DNA from: an uncultured Methanobrevibacter sp.
Lineage (GTDB): Archaea > Methanobacteriota > Methanobacteria > Methanobacteriales > Methanobacteriaceae
Reading direction: 5' to 3'
DNA: 56,159 nucleotides
Assembly (NCBI RefSeq): GCF_902788255.1
Contig: NZ_CADAJR010000009.1
Coordinates: 1-56,159 of the forward strand
Shown here: positions 1-10,270 of the stretch, piece by piece
Layout of the letters: each line of letters begins with the position of its first letter
Position numbering within the stretch: position 1 is the stretch's first letter
Made by a program: the position numbers and the translations under genes
The notes under the pieces: model-generated
Database searches by the model: none
The model's input: only the letters and a program-made list of their open reading frames with translations
Told to the model about the DNA's origin: nothing

Positions 1-220
1 CCACCTATTTATTAAATTTAACTATTTTTAGATAAAATTAAAAATTCCAAACCAATTTCATCAAAAAATTTCAAATCAACAAAGTTTTTGAAAGAGTCTG
101 TATGGTTTTGGTTTGAAAAAGAGTAAAGGATTATTATTTAAATTTTCCACTATATGTTTTCAATATATCATTAATCATTGTAATTTAGTCATATGTAGTT
201 TTATTTACCAAAAAGCTGTT

Positions 221-621
221 TTATAAGTAAATATTTGTTATATCTTTTATTTTGTTGAAGTCACTGTCAAATGAGACAATAGCAGTCATATTGTTTTCTT
301 TAGAGATAAAAGTATTAAACAGTCACTGTAGTTAACTGTGTATTTATAATATTTCATTAAGTTAACTGCTTCGTTGTAGTGTTTTTCTTTTACGAAATAT
401 ATCTTATCCAACCCATATAAGAAATTCAATATTTCTTCTCTTTTAGCATGATAATATGGTTTATTTAGTTTGTTCAATACTTCATTGAATACTATATTGT
501 TTATGGCTTTGGGTTCAGTATTTATTTCTGGTACTGCTTTTAGCAGTTGTTTTGCTTTTTGATGATTACTATCTCTGTCATTGAACATTGCAGTTATAAA
601 ACTGCTGTCTAAAAATATCAT
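221..621 (-). pseudogene. VapC-like PIN-domain toxin, frameshifted
   Basis: PIN-domain ribonuclease toxins cut RNA with a cluster of acidic residues. The reading frame from ATG at 621 starts MIFLDSSF (first Asp), has an FNEVL glutamate and a YSDCLILLS aspartate, then stops early at 286 after 111 residues. From about 298 the next frame continues the family pattern with ENNMTAIVSFDSDFNKI and ends at 221, giving the usual length of about 133 residues. One lost A in CTAAAGAAAAC explains the break. It lies 3 nt downstream of the antitoxin frame. It is either an inactive toxin or a base-calling error. The PIN identity is a motif reading; the frameshift is seen directly. Confidence 0.75.
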
Positions 622-624
622 GTT

Positions 625-971
625 TTAACCTCGATTATATGTTTCTCTTTTTTCTTTCAAACTGTCTGTAGGTTCAGGACTTGATATGATACCCACATAA
701 TCATTGAGACTTATTCTGCTTTCGGTTTTGTCATGACCTAATAATTTTCTGATTTCTGAAACATCTTTTAATGGTTTTTTGTTTCATCTATCTGCAGCAT
801 TTGTGGAACTTCATAGGAATCCTGCTGAAGTTGGTTTATACCATTAATAATAAATTCAGTAATTAATTCCTGTTCAGTCATTTCTTTTTCAATTGCCAAC
901 ATTTGAATCTGTTTTATTAATGAACTATTTAATTTATTTGTTACTTCCACCATCATGAGTTTCAACCCCAT
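625..971 (-). pseudogene. Antitoxin partner of the PIN toxin, frameshifted
   Basis: A small basic/acidic protein starts MGLKLMMVEVTNKLN and has a predicted ribbon-helix-helix-like stretch (SSLIKQIQMLAIEKEMTEQE), as in VapB-type antitoxins. Its frame stops at 768 after 67 residues. Moving one base at the A6 run near 775 opens a continuation (PLKDVSEIRKLLGHDKTES to KRETYNRG) that ends at 625, three bases before the toxin ATG. That spacing is typical of a cotranscribed toxin-antitoxin pair, so the longer frame is probably the original gene. The antitoxin family is inferred from size and context only. Both genes of the pair appear to have lost one A in a homopolymer. Confidence 0.6.
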
Positions 972-990
972 AATCTTATTGTCACAGTGT

Positions 991-1030
991 AAAAAAAAAT
1001 AAAAAAAATTATTTACGATTAAGTTTCGTA
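991..1030 (-). terminator. Hairpin plus U-tract after the 703-residue ALP gene
   Basis: Read on the minus strand, TACGA and TCGTA (1014-1030) form a short stem followed by two long T runs (991-1010). It sits just after the ALP stop codon and before the antitoxin gene, so it fits an archaeal poly-U terminator. Confidence 0.55.
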
Positions 1031-1050
1031 ATGCATAGATGTAAGCGATT

Positions 1051-3162
1051 CTATTTGATTACAATCTTAATCTTCTTAGTAACTTTGTTATAGTAAGAGT
1101 TACCCTTAAATATGACTGTAGATATATATTTACCTTTTTTGGTTAATTTATTGAATTTAAATACTGCTTTACCTTTAGCATTGGTTTTTGCATTGAAAGT
1201 TTTTTTGCCTACTTTAATACTAATCTGCACTTTTTTAATTGCTTTACCTGCATTGTCCTTTAATATAACTGAGTATTTTTTAACCTTTTTAGCCTTTTTG
1301 AATATTTTCTTTTTAGCAGTAATTTTTGGTGTTGCCTTAAATACAGTGAATTTGAAGGTTACTGAAGAATCTTTATAATATGTACCATTTCCAGCATAGA
1401 ATATAGTTACAACATATGTCTTTGGTACCATATTTGCAGGAATTGAAATAAATACAAGTCCATTGCTGTTTGTTACACCCTTGTATGGTTTACCATTTAC
1501 ATTGATTTGAACTTCAGCCCCCACAAGAGCTTTTCCAGATAATAGATCCTTTAATGTTATAGTAGCTTTACCATTTTTATTATAAACTGCAGAAACATGA
1601 TTAGAGGATATATAGGGAGTTAATTTAACTGTAAAATCAACATAATGTTCAAATAATGCATAATATTTTTCATTACCTCCCCACAGAATATAAACGGTGT
1701 AGTTACCGAGATCCCAAAGATCACTAATTGATACAGTACCATTTACAATCGTTTCGGTCCTATTGTATGTTGAGGCAATATCTTTAATGGTTACATTGCC
1801 AGTCGCATTTGCCGGCATATTTATAATAATATACAATCTGCCCTGATTAACTCTTACAGTGCTGGTAACTTTAGGAACTGATTTGTCTATTGTAAATGAA
1901 TCTGTTGCATCGTTTACATAAAAGCAATCATCACCATTATATATTGCAGTAACAGTCCAGATACCTTTTGTGAAATCTTCTAACTTCCTATATTGTACCG
2001 TTCCATTAATAACACTACTAATCACATTAAATAGTTCACCAGTATTATTATTAATGAATATAAATGTAACATTCCCAGTTGCAGTTTTATTTAATGTCAC
2101 ATTGATAAGTACTATTCCATATTCATCTACAGTCGATTCTATTTCTACTTCCGTAGTTTCTTTATTAATTTCAATATAATCTGATTCAATATTACCATAA
2201 TATTTTTCATCCCCACTATAGATTACCTTAACTTCATATGTTCCCTTATCCAATTCAAACTGGAATGGACATTTATCACCATATTTGAAAGTACCATTAA
2301 TGACTTCCTTATTAGATACATCATATAATCTAACAGTTATGTTTCCGGTTGCATCATCTTCTAACGTTACATTGACACATACCATTCCAGTTTCAGATAT
2401 GTAAACTTCAATTTCTATGTATGGGCTTTCTTTGGTTAAATTTATATCAATTTTTTCTGTAAATGCGCTATAATAGTTGTCATCACCACTGTATTCAGCG
2501 TAAAGATAATATATCCCACTATCTAGATAAAATTCATCTTCAACAATTCCATTTTCAATTTCTATATTCCAATCTTCATCTTCATCACCTTCACGGGAGA
2601 TTCTAAAGGTTACATTTCCCGTTGCATTATCATTAATTGTTGCAGTTATATGTGCAATAGCGTATTCATCAAGAGTATAAACAACATTTAAATCAGGAAT
2701 GATTTTTGTAACTTCAAATGTTATATTTTTTGTTGTAGATGAATATATTGAATCTCCCCAATAATAAATATTTACAGAGTATATGTCCTTCAGAAGGACG
2801 AAATCATTATTTCCAATTATTGCTTCACCTCCATTAAGCAATACTGTGTCATTAACAACAATTTCCTTTGCTGAGTTGATAATGTTGTATGTGACATTGC
2901 CTGTTGCAGCAGAATTTGTGGTTATGTTGATGGTGATATAACCATACTCTTCATTAACATCCGCTTCGACATCAAGTTCAGAGTCAAGTGCATCATCATT
3001 TAATATACCTTCATTGGTGTCTGATACTTCTGTAATTTCATTTAATACATTTTCATCACTTGTTGAAGTATTATTAATATTTTCATTTGCAGACACGCAT
3101 GAAACGGCAAAAAGCATTAAAAATAATAATAATAATAATAAACAATATATCTTTTTTGACAT
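1051..3162 (-). CDS. Adhesin-like surface protein with Ig-like repeats
   Basis: Secreted cell-surface protein of the methanogen ALP class; ligand unknown. Start chosen at ATG 3162 (703 residues), because AAGGAGA lies at the right distance (3169-3175); an upstream ATG at 3189 has no such site. A signal peptide (MSKKIYCLLLLLLFLMLFAV, cleaved near VSA) leads into five or six Ig-like repeats of about 90 residues with the recurring ATGNVTF motif and a YSGDxxYY/YxGDDCFY end. A Big_1-like domain (about 520-610) follows, then a lysine-rich C-terminal domain with AKTNAKGKAVFKF and KKGKYISTVIFKGNSYYNK, shared by other ALPs here. It stands alone on this strand, with a terminator below. The lysine-rich domain may hold the protein to the cell wall; that is inference. 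Confidence 0.85.
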   Translation of the reverse strand: MSKKIYCLLLLLLFLMLFAVSCVSANENINNTSTSDENVLNEITEVSDTNEGILNDDALDSELDVEADVNEEYGYITINITTNSAATGNVTYNIINSAKEIVVNDTVLLNGGEAIIGNNDFVLLKDIYSVNIYYWGDSIYSSTTKNITFEVTKIIPDLNVVYTLDEYAIAHITATINDNATGNVTFRISREGDEDEDWNIEIENGIVEDEFYLDSGIYYLYAEYSGDDNYYSAFTEKIDINLTKESPYIEIEVYISETGMVCVNVTLEDDATGNITVRLYDVSNKEVINGTFKYGDKCPFQFELDKGTYEVKVIYSGDEKYYGNIESDYIEINKETTEVEIESTVDEYGIVLINVTLNKTATGNVTFIFINNNTGELFNVISSVINGTVQYRKLEDFTKGIWTVTAIYNGDDCFYVNDATDSFTIDKSVPKVTSTVRVNQGRLYIIINMPANATGNVTIKDIASTYNRTETIVNGTVSISDLWDLGNYTVYILWGGNEKYYALFEHYVDFTVKLTPYISSNHVSAVYNKNGKATITLKDLLSGKALVGAEVQINVNGKPYKGVTNSNGLVFISIPANMVPKTYVVTIFYAGNGTYYKDSSVTFKFTVFKATPKITAKKKIFKKAKKVKKYSVILKDNAGKAIKKVQISIKVGKKTFNAKTNAKGKAVFKFNKLTKKGKYISTVIFKGNSYYNKVTKKIKIVIK

Positions 3163-3189
3163 TTTAAATCTCCTTAAATTATAATACAT

Positions 3190-3999
3190 ACTGAAATATA
3201 TATTATTAACTTCTATTTTAAGTATTATTTATAATTAAAAACCAAAATTACCATAAAAATTTTTTCATGCAGTTTTCATAAAATTACCCATATAAATAAC
3301 ACAATTGTATTCTTCTCCAAATATTAAAATTTTTTACATTTCGTGATTACCGAATCGTGAATTATTCTTTTAATCGAACCAGGATAATTTTATTGGATTA
3401 TACCCTGAGCTTATGTTGGGAGATAGATCAATTTAATTTTTTAATAAATCGGAAAATTTTATGAATTCCTTGTTATGATGTAACATATAATTGTCTAAAA
3501 TGATAATAATCTCATTTCATCATTCATTAATAATCCAATATTAATATTTTCAAGATTTCAAGCAATTGAAACCCAATTAATGAATCAATGACATATTCAT
3601 CATTTCTTATTATGAATTAAATCTTTTACTGCTTTTGTGAAAGTTTTTTATAACCTTTTAGTTGCACTAAATTTTTTTATTTATTTATTTTTTCATCGAA
3701 CTTTTCTTCACCCATTGAATCTAATATTAAGTCATCAATTTATTAAGTATTTTATTTTAAGGCATCGGTATGAATAACCCATTTATTATTTCATTATTTT
3801 TAAAACTTTGATTTTTAACTATGCTTTGTTATATTTTATTCTTTTTACATATTATACACTTGTTTTGTTTAAATTTAATCTATATGTGCAAATCAGAAAT
3901 TATTTATGTGATAGTTTCTAAAACAACTATTAAATAATAATTACTTTAGCAACATTTATAATTTTCATAATAAATTTTTAATTTAATCGAGGTATTTGA
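3190..3999. other. Intergenic region between divergent ALP genes
   Basis: About 800 bases without an intact gene. The middle holds the remains of a transposase (see 3320-3516). The right end must carry the promoter of the protease ALP gene, whose leader has GAGGT about nine bases before ATG 4000. I see no other gene or RNA. Confidence 0.5.
3320..3516 (-). pseudogene. Remnant of IS630-type (DDE) transposase
   Basis: Translating the minus strand from 3516 gives NEIIIILDNYMLHHNKEFI followed by KFSDLLKN, the block around the second catalytic Asp of IS630-family transposases (LDNxxxHH). After a frame change come KLIYLPT, then PGSIKRIIHDSVITK, matching the family pattern of YLPTYSPELNPIE followed by WGSIKR. 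The central SPELNPIE region is corrupted by stops, and no N-terminal half or terminal inverted repeats are recognisable. It is an old, dead insertion between two ALP genes. The family is named from these two motif blocks. Confidence 0.65.
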
Positions 4000-6870
4000 A
4001 TGAAAATAAACAAAGTATTATTTGTAGTTTCTTTAATGATAGTAATGATGTCTTGTCTTAGCACAATTAGTGCATCATATAATGAAAATATGAATTTAAT
4101 GTCACATGCAGATTCAATTTCAATGAATATTAATGAACAATCAACAGAGTTTGACGATTACAATAATTTACTTGTTTCTGAAAATAATGATGCAAGTATT
4201 GAAAGTCATGATTATCATGATTTAATAGGAAATGATGATGAGAATTCAAATGATGACTCAGATGATAATGAGGATGAAGATGAAGATTCTGATGATGACT
4301 CAGAGGATAATGAGGATGATAATGAGGATGATAATGAGGATGATGATGAAGATTCTGATGATGACTTAGATGATGATGACATTGATGAATATTTTGAATC
4401 TTTTAATTCAACTAATGAATATTTGAATTTTATCAAATATTTAATTAAAGAAAAAGGATTCAAATTTAATAATCATTTGGAAGATGAAGATGGAGATATT
4501 GGATACTCTCTTTATGCAACCCAAACAACTACCGGAAAATTATATGACGGTCGTACAATAAATATACATAGAGGTTATGAGTATTATATCCCTATAAATC
4601 AAAGAGTAGGTCATGTTTTAAATACCTATTATCCAGATATTATTTATGAACGTTTTAATAAATATTTGGTTGATGAATTATATTTAGGTTGGTTAAAATG
4701 GGAAGAAAACTATACCTTATCTTTAGATGTGCCTGGTGAGATAAATAATGTTCTTTCAACTCCTTCAATTGAAAAATTTTCAGATTTACCTTCAAGTTAT
4801 GATTCAAGAAATGTTAATGGACAAAACTATGTTACTTCTGTAAAAAACCAATATGATACTAACAATTGTTGGGCGTTTGCATCAATTGCAGCATTAGAAT
4901 CATATTTGCTAAAAAATGAAAGAATATCATATGATTTTTCAGATTTAGATATTTCTGATTATGATTTTTCTGAAAACAATTTGAAAAATGTGATGAGTTC
5001 TCTTGGGGAATATGGTGCAGATTATGATGTCAATGATGGTAATTTGTTATCTATGCCTCTTGCTTATTTTATTCGTTGGAGTGGCCCAGTTTTAGAACAA
5101 CAGGATCAATATATTGATGATGATGTTATTGAAGATTATAAAGCTATAAAACATGTTCAAAAAATTAAATATATCTCACCCCGCAAGAATTCAAAAGATA
5201 ATGATGAAATTAAACAGGCAATATACGAATATGGAAGTGTTGTTACTTCTATATATTGGAATAATTCTATTTTCTATGAGAAGGATGAGAATTATTATTT
5301 TTTCTCTGAACCTCCAAAAAATGCAACATGGCATGCAATATGTATTGTTGGCTGGGATGACAATTATCCTAAATCGAACTTCAGAGCTCAAACAGAGAAT
5401 ATGGAAGATGGTGCTTTTATTGTGAAAAATAGTTATGGTTCAAATGTTGGGGATAATGGTTATTATTATGTATCTTATTATGATACTACATTAGCCCGTT
5501 CTTTTATAAGTACAATGGGCGGAGCAACAGGATTTGCATTTACTTCAGTTGAAAACAATACTAATTTTGGTAAAAATTATCATTATTCTCCGTTAGGGGT
5601 AAATATATGGTATAATACTAAATTATCTCAAGCAATGTATGCCAATCAATGGACAGCCAATTCTAATGAAACATTAACTGCATGCGGCGTTTATGTTAAT
5701 GAGGCTGTTAATTGTAGTGTTTATGTCCTTATAGATAATCACCAAATTGGCAATCCCACAAGTATACAACTTAATTATTCGGGATTTCACACAATTAATC
5801 TTAATACTCCCATAAATATAACCAAAGGTCGAACATATAAAGTTGCAGTTTTAATATCCTCCAATAATGGAACTGTATCATTTCCAATTGAAGCCCCGGG
5901 GTATCCTTATTCTAAGGTATCTTCAAATGTTAATGAATCATTTTATTTTAGCAATGGAATATGGGAAGATTTAAATCCTAATGGATCGAATAAATTAAAC
6001 TTTGCATTACACGCATATACTGAATATAGAGATTTAATTCCTACTAAAATTGAAGCAAATGATTTGAGCATGATTGATGGTGAAAATAAAAATATTATAG
6101 CCACATTATTTGATGTAAATAATACACGATTGAAAAATTTTGAATTAACATTTATTATCGATGATGAAGAGCATGTTGTTATGACTAATGATGAAGGTCA
6201 AGCTTCAATAACAATTAATAGCAATTATAATCCTGGAACATATAACGTTCGTATTCATTTCTTTGGCAATGACAAATACGATGATGTTCGTAAAACTATA
6301 AAATTAATAATAAATCAAAAAAAGAATGTTAAAAAGAATGTTAAAAAGAATGTTAATATTAATTTAAATGATGTTAAAATTGGTAATTCTATAAAAGTTA
6401 CTTTAACCTCCGATGGAAAATCGTTGAAAAATAAAAAAATAACATATAAACTTGGTTCAAAAACTTATAAAAATAAAAAATTAAATAAAAATGGAGAATT
6501 TATTATTAATAAAAAATTAGTAAAAAATCCCCTTAAAATCACAGTCATATTTAAAGGAGATGACAATTATAATCCAAGAACCAAATCTGCATATGTTTAT
6601 CAAGAAATTAAAAAATTAAAGGGTTTAAAAAAGAAAGTAAAATATAATGGGCAGCTTAAATTAAGTTTAAATACGAAAAAAAAATTAAATGTATATTTCA
6701 AATTATCTAAAAAAATATATAAAATTAAATTTAATAAAAATGGTGAAGCCAGTTTTAAAATTGGAAAATATAATTTTAAAAAAGGTAAAACATATAACAT
6801 AAAATTTTATTCAAAAAGTAAATTATATCGAGTGAATGTTAATCATAAGCTAACCATTATGAAGAGTTAA
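4000..6870 (+). CDS. Papain-family (C1) cysteine protease with adhesin-like C-terminus
   Basis: Predicted secreted cysteine protease, 956 residues. Signal peptide 1-26 (ends STISA). Residues about 74-130 are almost pure Asp/Glu/Ser/Asn. The C1 domain starts near SYDSRNVNGQNYVTSVKNQ; Cys290 in NNCWAFASI is the nucleophile, His445 lies in WHAICIVGWDDNY, Asn477 in FIVKNSYGSN, and a Gln in KNQYD fits the oxyanion hole, so the catalytic set looks complete. A beta-sandwich region (about 540-680), an Ig-like domain (about 685-775) and a lysine-rich tail with KNVKKNVKKNV repeats follow. The acidic region could act as a propeptide or spacer. First of three closely spaced plus-strand genes. Substrate unknown: cell-wall peptide, host protein or neighbouring ALPs are all possible. 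Confidence 0.85.
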   Translation: MKINKVLFVVSLMIVMMSCLSTISASYNENMNLMSHADSISMNINEQSTEFDDYNNLLVSENNDASIESHDYHDLIGNDDENSNDDSDDNEDEDEDSDDDSEDNEDDNEDDNEDDDEDSDDDLDDDDIDEYFESFNSTNEYLNFIKYLIKEKGFKFNNHLEDEDGDIGYSLYATQTTTGKLYDGRTINIHRGYEYYIPINQRVGHVLNTYYPDIIYERFNKYLVDELYLGWLKWEENYTLSLDVPGEINNVLSTPSIEKFSDLPSSYDSRNVNGQNYVTSVKNQYDTNNCWAFASIAALESYLLKNERISYDFSDLDISDYDFSENNLKNVMSSLGEYGADYDVNDGNLLSMPLAYFIRWSGPVLEQQDQYIDDDVIEDYKAIKHVQKIKYISPRKNSKDNDEIKQAIYEYGSVVTSIYWNNSIFYEKDENYYFFSEPPKNATWHAICIVGWDDNYPKSNFRAQTENMEDGAFIVKNSYGSNVGDNGYYYVSYYDTTLARSFISTMGGATGFAFTSVENNTNFGKNYHYSPLGVNIWYNTKLSQAMYANQWTANSNETLTACGVYVNEAVNCSVYVLIDNHQIGNPTSIQLNYSGFHTINLNTPINITKGRTYKVAVLISSNNGTVSFPIEAPGYPYSKVSSNVNESFYFSNGIWEDLNPNGSNKLNFALHAYTEYRDLIPTKIEANDLSMIDGENKNIIATLFDVNNTRLKNFELTFIIDDEEHVVMTNDEGQASITINSNYNPGTYNVRIHFFGNDKYDDVRKTIKLIINQKKNVKKNVKKNVNINLNDVKIGNSIKVTLTSDGKSLKNKKITYKLGSKTYKNKKLNKNGEFIINKKLVKNPLKITVIFKGDDNYNPRTKSAYVYQEIKKLKGLKKKVKYNGQLKLSLNTKKKLNVYFKLSKKIYKIKFNKNGEASFKIGKYNFKKGKTYNIKFYSKSKLYRVNVNHKLTIMKS

Positions 6871-6892
6871 ATTTAATAAAAAGTGATAATTT

Positions 6893-8380
6893 ATGTTTAA
6901 CAAAAAATTTTTGTTTGTGAGTTGTGTCTTTTTATTATTTATTTTACAAATTTCTTTTGTTAGTGCGCAAAATGATAATCAGACGGGAATACAGAATAAA
7001 TCTTGTGAATATTTTGAAATAAATAATGATTTTTCTCAAAATTTTCAAAATAACGTTTCAACTAATGATTTTGATGTAATTGAACTTTATCAAGGAGAGA
7101 TACCCATCCATATTGATAGTCCTAGTGATGGAGAAGTAACAGTTTTAATCGATGGTAATAATTATGGAGTATGGGATTTCACTAAAAATGAAATAATTCA
7201 TATTCCTACATATAATTCCGAATCTTTTCACAACAATAGTAAAGCAAATATTGATATAGGTTTGCATAATCTTTCTTTAATATTCAGTTTCAATAATTTT
7301 ATTTCTAAAGATGCAAATACATTCCTTGATGAAAATTCAATTTTAAATTTCAAATTTAATGAAGATAATCCATATATGATATCATATAGGTATAATTCTA
7401 CATTAAATATTCTTAAAAAAGATAAAACAATCCATATTTCAAATTTTACATACTATAATCTTCTCAAACCTGCTCAATGCATTATCAATATTGATAACTT
7501 AGAAAAATATTATGATGAAGAATATGTATTTTCTCATCTGATGGGAATTATTATTAAAAATAATAAACACATTTATAAAGAATCAATTTATGGCTTGGAT
7601 AATCCAATTATTATAGATTCAGACATTTATGAAGAAGGAATTTATAATTTTACAGTTATTAATTTTATTGATGGAACTATGGATTCCTTATTGTTTAAAG
7701 CAAATAAATATCAACCAAAAATGAATATAAATTACATTATTAATGGAAATAGCATTAAAATTAATTTAATGAATCAGACTGAGTATTATAATGATTGGGC
7801 AGATATCACTGTTGATAATATTACTAAAGAATTACCTTTGTATTTGTATGAAGAAAATAATTGGAATGTGTCTTTTGAAAATTTAAGTTCAGGAGTTCAT
7901 ACTCTAAAGATAGAAAATTTGGGAGATTACAGGACTGAAGACTTCTATTATATTACATCCTTTGTAATCAAAGATAGTTTTGATTTTGATAATGAAAATA
8001 ATAATACTATTCAACAAAATATTGAGGATACTAATACAAGTTTCATGAAAGAAAATATAACCTCGGTCAATTCAAGTTTCATAAAAGGAAATACAACATC
8101 TAATAATTCAAGACATCCAGGCAAATTTATAAAAAATAATGGAAGCAAAAATTCACCTTCAATTAAAAATACTTTGAATTCAAAAGAAACTGTAAAAAAT
8201 TCCAAAATTGGTTATGATACATCTGTTCAATCAAATTCAATTTTCCAAACTAAAAAATCACACGAGATTATAAAAAAAGCTATTCCTAAAATAAAAAATG
8301 ATATGCTTTCATTCTACTTAATTATCATTGTAATTATCTTATTAATAATAGGATATTTCAAATACCATGAAAAAATATAA
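6893..8380 (+). CDS. Secreted protein with C-terminal membrane anchor, function unknown
   Basis: 495 residues, no family recognised. It has a clear signal peptide (KFLFVSCVFLLFILQISFV, cut near SAQ), a long Asn/Ile-rich extracellular part with beta-sandwich-like stretches, a Ser/Asn/Thr-rich linker (about 375-465) with two near-copies of SFMKEN/SFIKGN repeats, and a terminal membrane segment (SFYLIIIVIILLIIGYF) followed by KYHEKI. It begins 22 nt after the protease ALP, with GTGAT before ATG, and its stop lies 2 nt before the ribosome binding site of the next gene, so the three are probably one operon. Its membrane anchor, instead of the lysine-rich tail of its neighbours, suggests it stays at the membrane. 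Confidence 0.75.
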   Translation: MFNKKFLFVSCVFLLFILQISFVSAQNDNQTGIQNKSCEYFEINNDFSQNFQNNVSTNDFDVIELYQGEIPIHIDSPSDGEVTVLIDGNNYGVWDFTKNEIIHIPTYNSESFHNNSKANIDIGLHNLSLIFSFNNFISKDANTFLDENSILNFKFNEDNPYMISYRYNSTLNILKKDKTIHISNFTYYNLLKPAQCIINIDNLEKYYDEEYVFSHLMGIIIKNNKHIYKESIYGLDNPIIIDSDIYEEGIYNFTVINFIDGTMDSLLFKANKYQPKMNINYIINGNSIKINLMNQTEYYNDWADITVDNITKELPLYLYEENNWNVSFENLSSGVHTLKIENLGDYRTEDFYYITSFVIKDSFDFDNENNNTIQQNIEDTNTSFMKENITSVNSSFIKGNTTSNNSRHPGKFIKNNGSKNSPSIKNTLNSKETVKNSKIGYDTSVQSNSIFQTKKSHEIIKKAIPKIKNDMLSFYLIIIVIILLIIGYFKYHEKI

Positions 8381-8394
8381 AAGGAGGTTTTAAT

Positions 8395-10257
8395 ATTATT
8401 TTTAAAAAGAATAAAATACTAGTACTATTTCTTTTAATTATGTGTATCCTTTTAACAACATCATTTGTAAGTGCAAATGAAAATAGTACAGATAAATTTC
8501 AAAATGAAGATAATATACTTTTAAAAGATGATAATGACTACAAAAATTTCACAGATTTAAGCAAAGAAATTGATGATTTAAATAAAACCGAACTCATATT
8601 AAATAATGATTATTCCTACCAAAAAGGAGACAATGATGAAGGAATTATCATTAATCGAAGTTTAACAATTGATGGGCAAGGACATATAATTGATGGAAAT
8701 CAAAATTCAAAAATCTTTATCATTAAAGCGAAAAATGTAACATTAAAAAATATCAAATTCATCAATGGTAATGCGAGATTGGGAAGTGCTGGTGCAGTAC
8801 TTTTTGAAGTTAATTCCACTGGAAATATTATAAATTCCACTTTTATTAATAATCAAGCATGGGCAGGAGGAGCAATATTTTTCAATGAAAATACAATAGC
8901 CAATATTGTTAATAGCAGTTTTATAAACAATAAAGCAGGTGATGGTGGAGCAATTTTTCAAGACTCATATTCACTGACCTCAATAAAAAATTGTGTTTTT
9001 AACAACAATTCTGCTAATATAAGTCCAACTTCCGGTAATGGAGGAGCAATTCTCTATAGTCTCAATAGTAGCAGTACTGTTGAAAATTCAAGTTTCATAA
9101 ACAATTATGCAACACGATATGGTGGATCACTCAGTATTTTAAAAGACACTAATTTGAGAGTAAACTCATCTAGTTTCAAAAATAACAGAGCATATTATGG
9201 AGGTGCATTATATCATATGGATCATTCTAATTCCACTATTTCAAATTCATTTTTTGAAAACAATGAAGCACAAAAAAGAGGTGGATCAATATATTATACT
9301 TGGACCCATAATAGCGTTTTTAACTCCACATTTATCAAAAATAAATCAGAATACGGTGGTGCAATTTACAACAATAAAGGAAAAAATAATATAATTGAAA
9401 ATTCCACATTTATTCAAAATTCTGCAAAAAATGGTGGTGGTGTATATTATAAAGATGAAGGTAAATCCATTATAAATAACTCCACCTTCATTGAGAATAA
9501 TGCCGAATATGGTGCGGGAGTATACTACCTCAACAATGAAACTCAGGGCATTGTGAATAACTCAATGTTCATTAGAAACTATAATCAAGATGGGAGTAAT
9601 ATATATGGGGGAAATGAATATAACAGTACAATCATAAAAATAACTCCAAATATTATTTTAAATCCATTAACATATTTTTATAAAAGTATAGAATACTTAA
9701 AAATTTTCTTTAAAGGATATATGGATTCTCCAATTACAAATACTTCTGTCACTGTAGAAATTACAGGCGTAATAAAATCTATCAAAACTACAAATTCTCA
9801 GGGAGAAGTTAATTTATTAGTAAAAAATCTACGACCAGGCAAGTATAAAATAATAATTTCATTTAAAGGCAATCATAATTATTATGATGCTGTTTTTAAT
9901 CAAAATTTAATCATTAAAAAAATACCTGTTAAGATTACGGCCAATAATAAAAAATTCAAACTAAAAAAGAAACATAAAAAATATAAAGTTATTTTAAAAG
10001 ATAATAAAGGAAAACCAATTAAAAATGCGAAAATTAGGTTGATTGTGAAAAAAATAGGTAAAAAACATCATAAGAAATCAAAATCCAATAAAAAATCCAA
10101 ATCCAAAAAGAAAAACATTGTAAAAACAAATAAGTATGGAAAAGCTACTTTTAAACTTAAATTAACTAAAAAAGGAAAATATTCTGCCAAAATTGTATAT
10201 AATGGAGATGCATATTTCAATAAAACAGTAAAAAAAATTAAAATAAACATTAAATAG
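8395..10257 (+). CDS. Beta-helix adhesin-like protein, apparent ATT start
   Basis: ALP with a right-handed beta-helix. The first ATG in frame is 8440, but it falls inside the hydrophobic core of the signal peptide. A perfect GGAGG at 8383-8387 is 7 nt before an in-frame ATT (8395), and starting there gives a complete signal peptide (IFKKNKILVLFLLIMCILL to VSA). Repeats of about 25 residues with GGAI and NSTFINN turns (about 95-420) form the helix; an Ig-like domain and a lysine-rich C-terminal domain (VILKDNKGKPIKNAKI to KTVKKIKINIK) follow. Last gene of the apparent operon, with a terminator directly after. ATT may be a real rare start or a mutated ATG; ATG 8440 remains the conservative choice. 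Confidence 0.75.
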   Translation: MIFKKNKILVLFLLIMCILLTTSFVSANENSTDKFQNEDNILLKDDNDYKNFTDLSKEIDDLNKTELILNNDYSYQKGDNDEGIIINRSLTIDGQGHIIDGNQNSKIFIIKAKNVTLKNIKFINGNARLGSAGAVLFEVNSTGNIINSTFINNQAWAGGAIFFNENTIANIVNSSFINNKAGDGGAIFQDSYSLTSIKNCVFNNNSANISPTSGNGGAILYSLNSSSTVENSSFINNYATRYGGSLSILKDTNLRVNSSSFKNNRAYYGGALYHMDHSNSTISNSFFENNEAQKRGGSIYYTWTHNSVFNSTFIKNKSEYGGAIYNNKGKNNIIENSTFIQNSAKNGGGVYYKDEGKSIINNSTFIENNAEYGAGVYYLNNETQGIVNNSMFIRNYNQDGSNIYGGNEYNSTIIKITPNIILNPLTYFYKSIEYLKIFFKGYMDSPITNTSVTVEITGVIKSIKTTNSQGEVNLLVKNLRPGKYKIIISFKGNHNYYDAVFNQNLIIKKIPVKITANNKKFKLKKKHKKYKVILKDNKGKPIKNAKIRLIVKKIGKKHHKKSKSNKKSKSKKKNIVKTNKYGKATFKLKLTKKGKYSAKIVYNGDAYFNKTVKKIKINIK

Positions 10258-10270
10258 TGAAAATTTAATG

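Noticed and set aside
1-220. Possible gene end at the left border
   Set aside because: No frame with family features and no hairpin; nothing can be supported there.
4215-4463. Minus-strand Ser-rich reading frame opposite the acidic stretch
   Set aside because: It is the mirror of the Asp/Glu codons of the protease ALP (GAT/GAA read backwards give Ser/Phe-type codons); no start signal or family.
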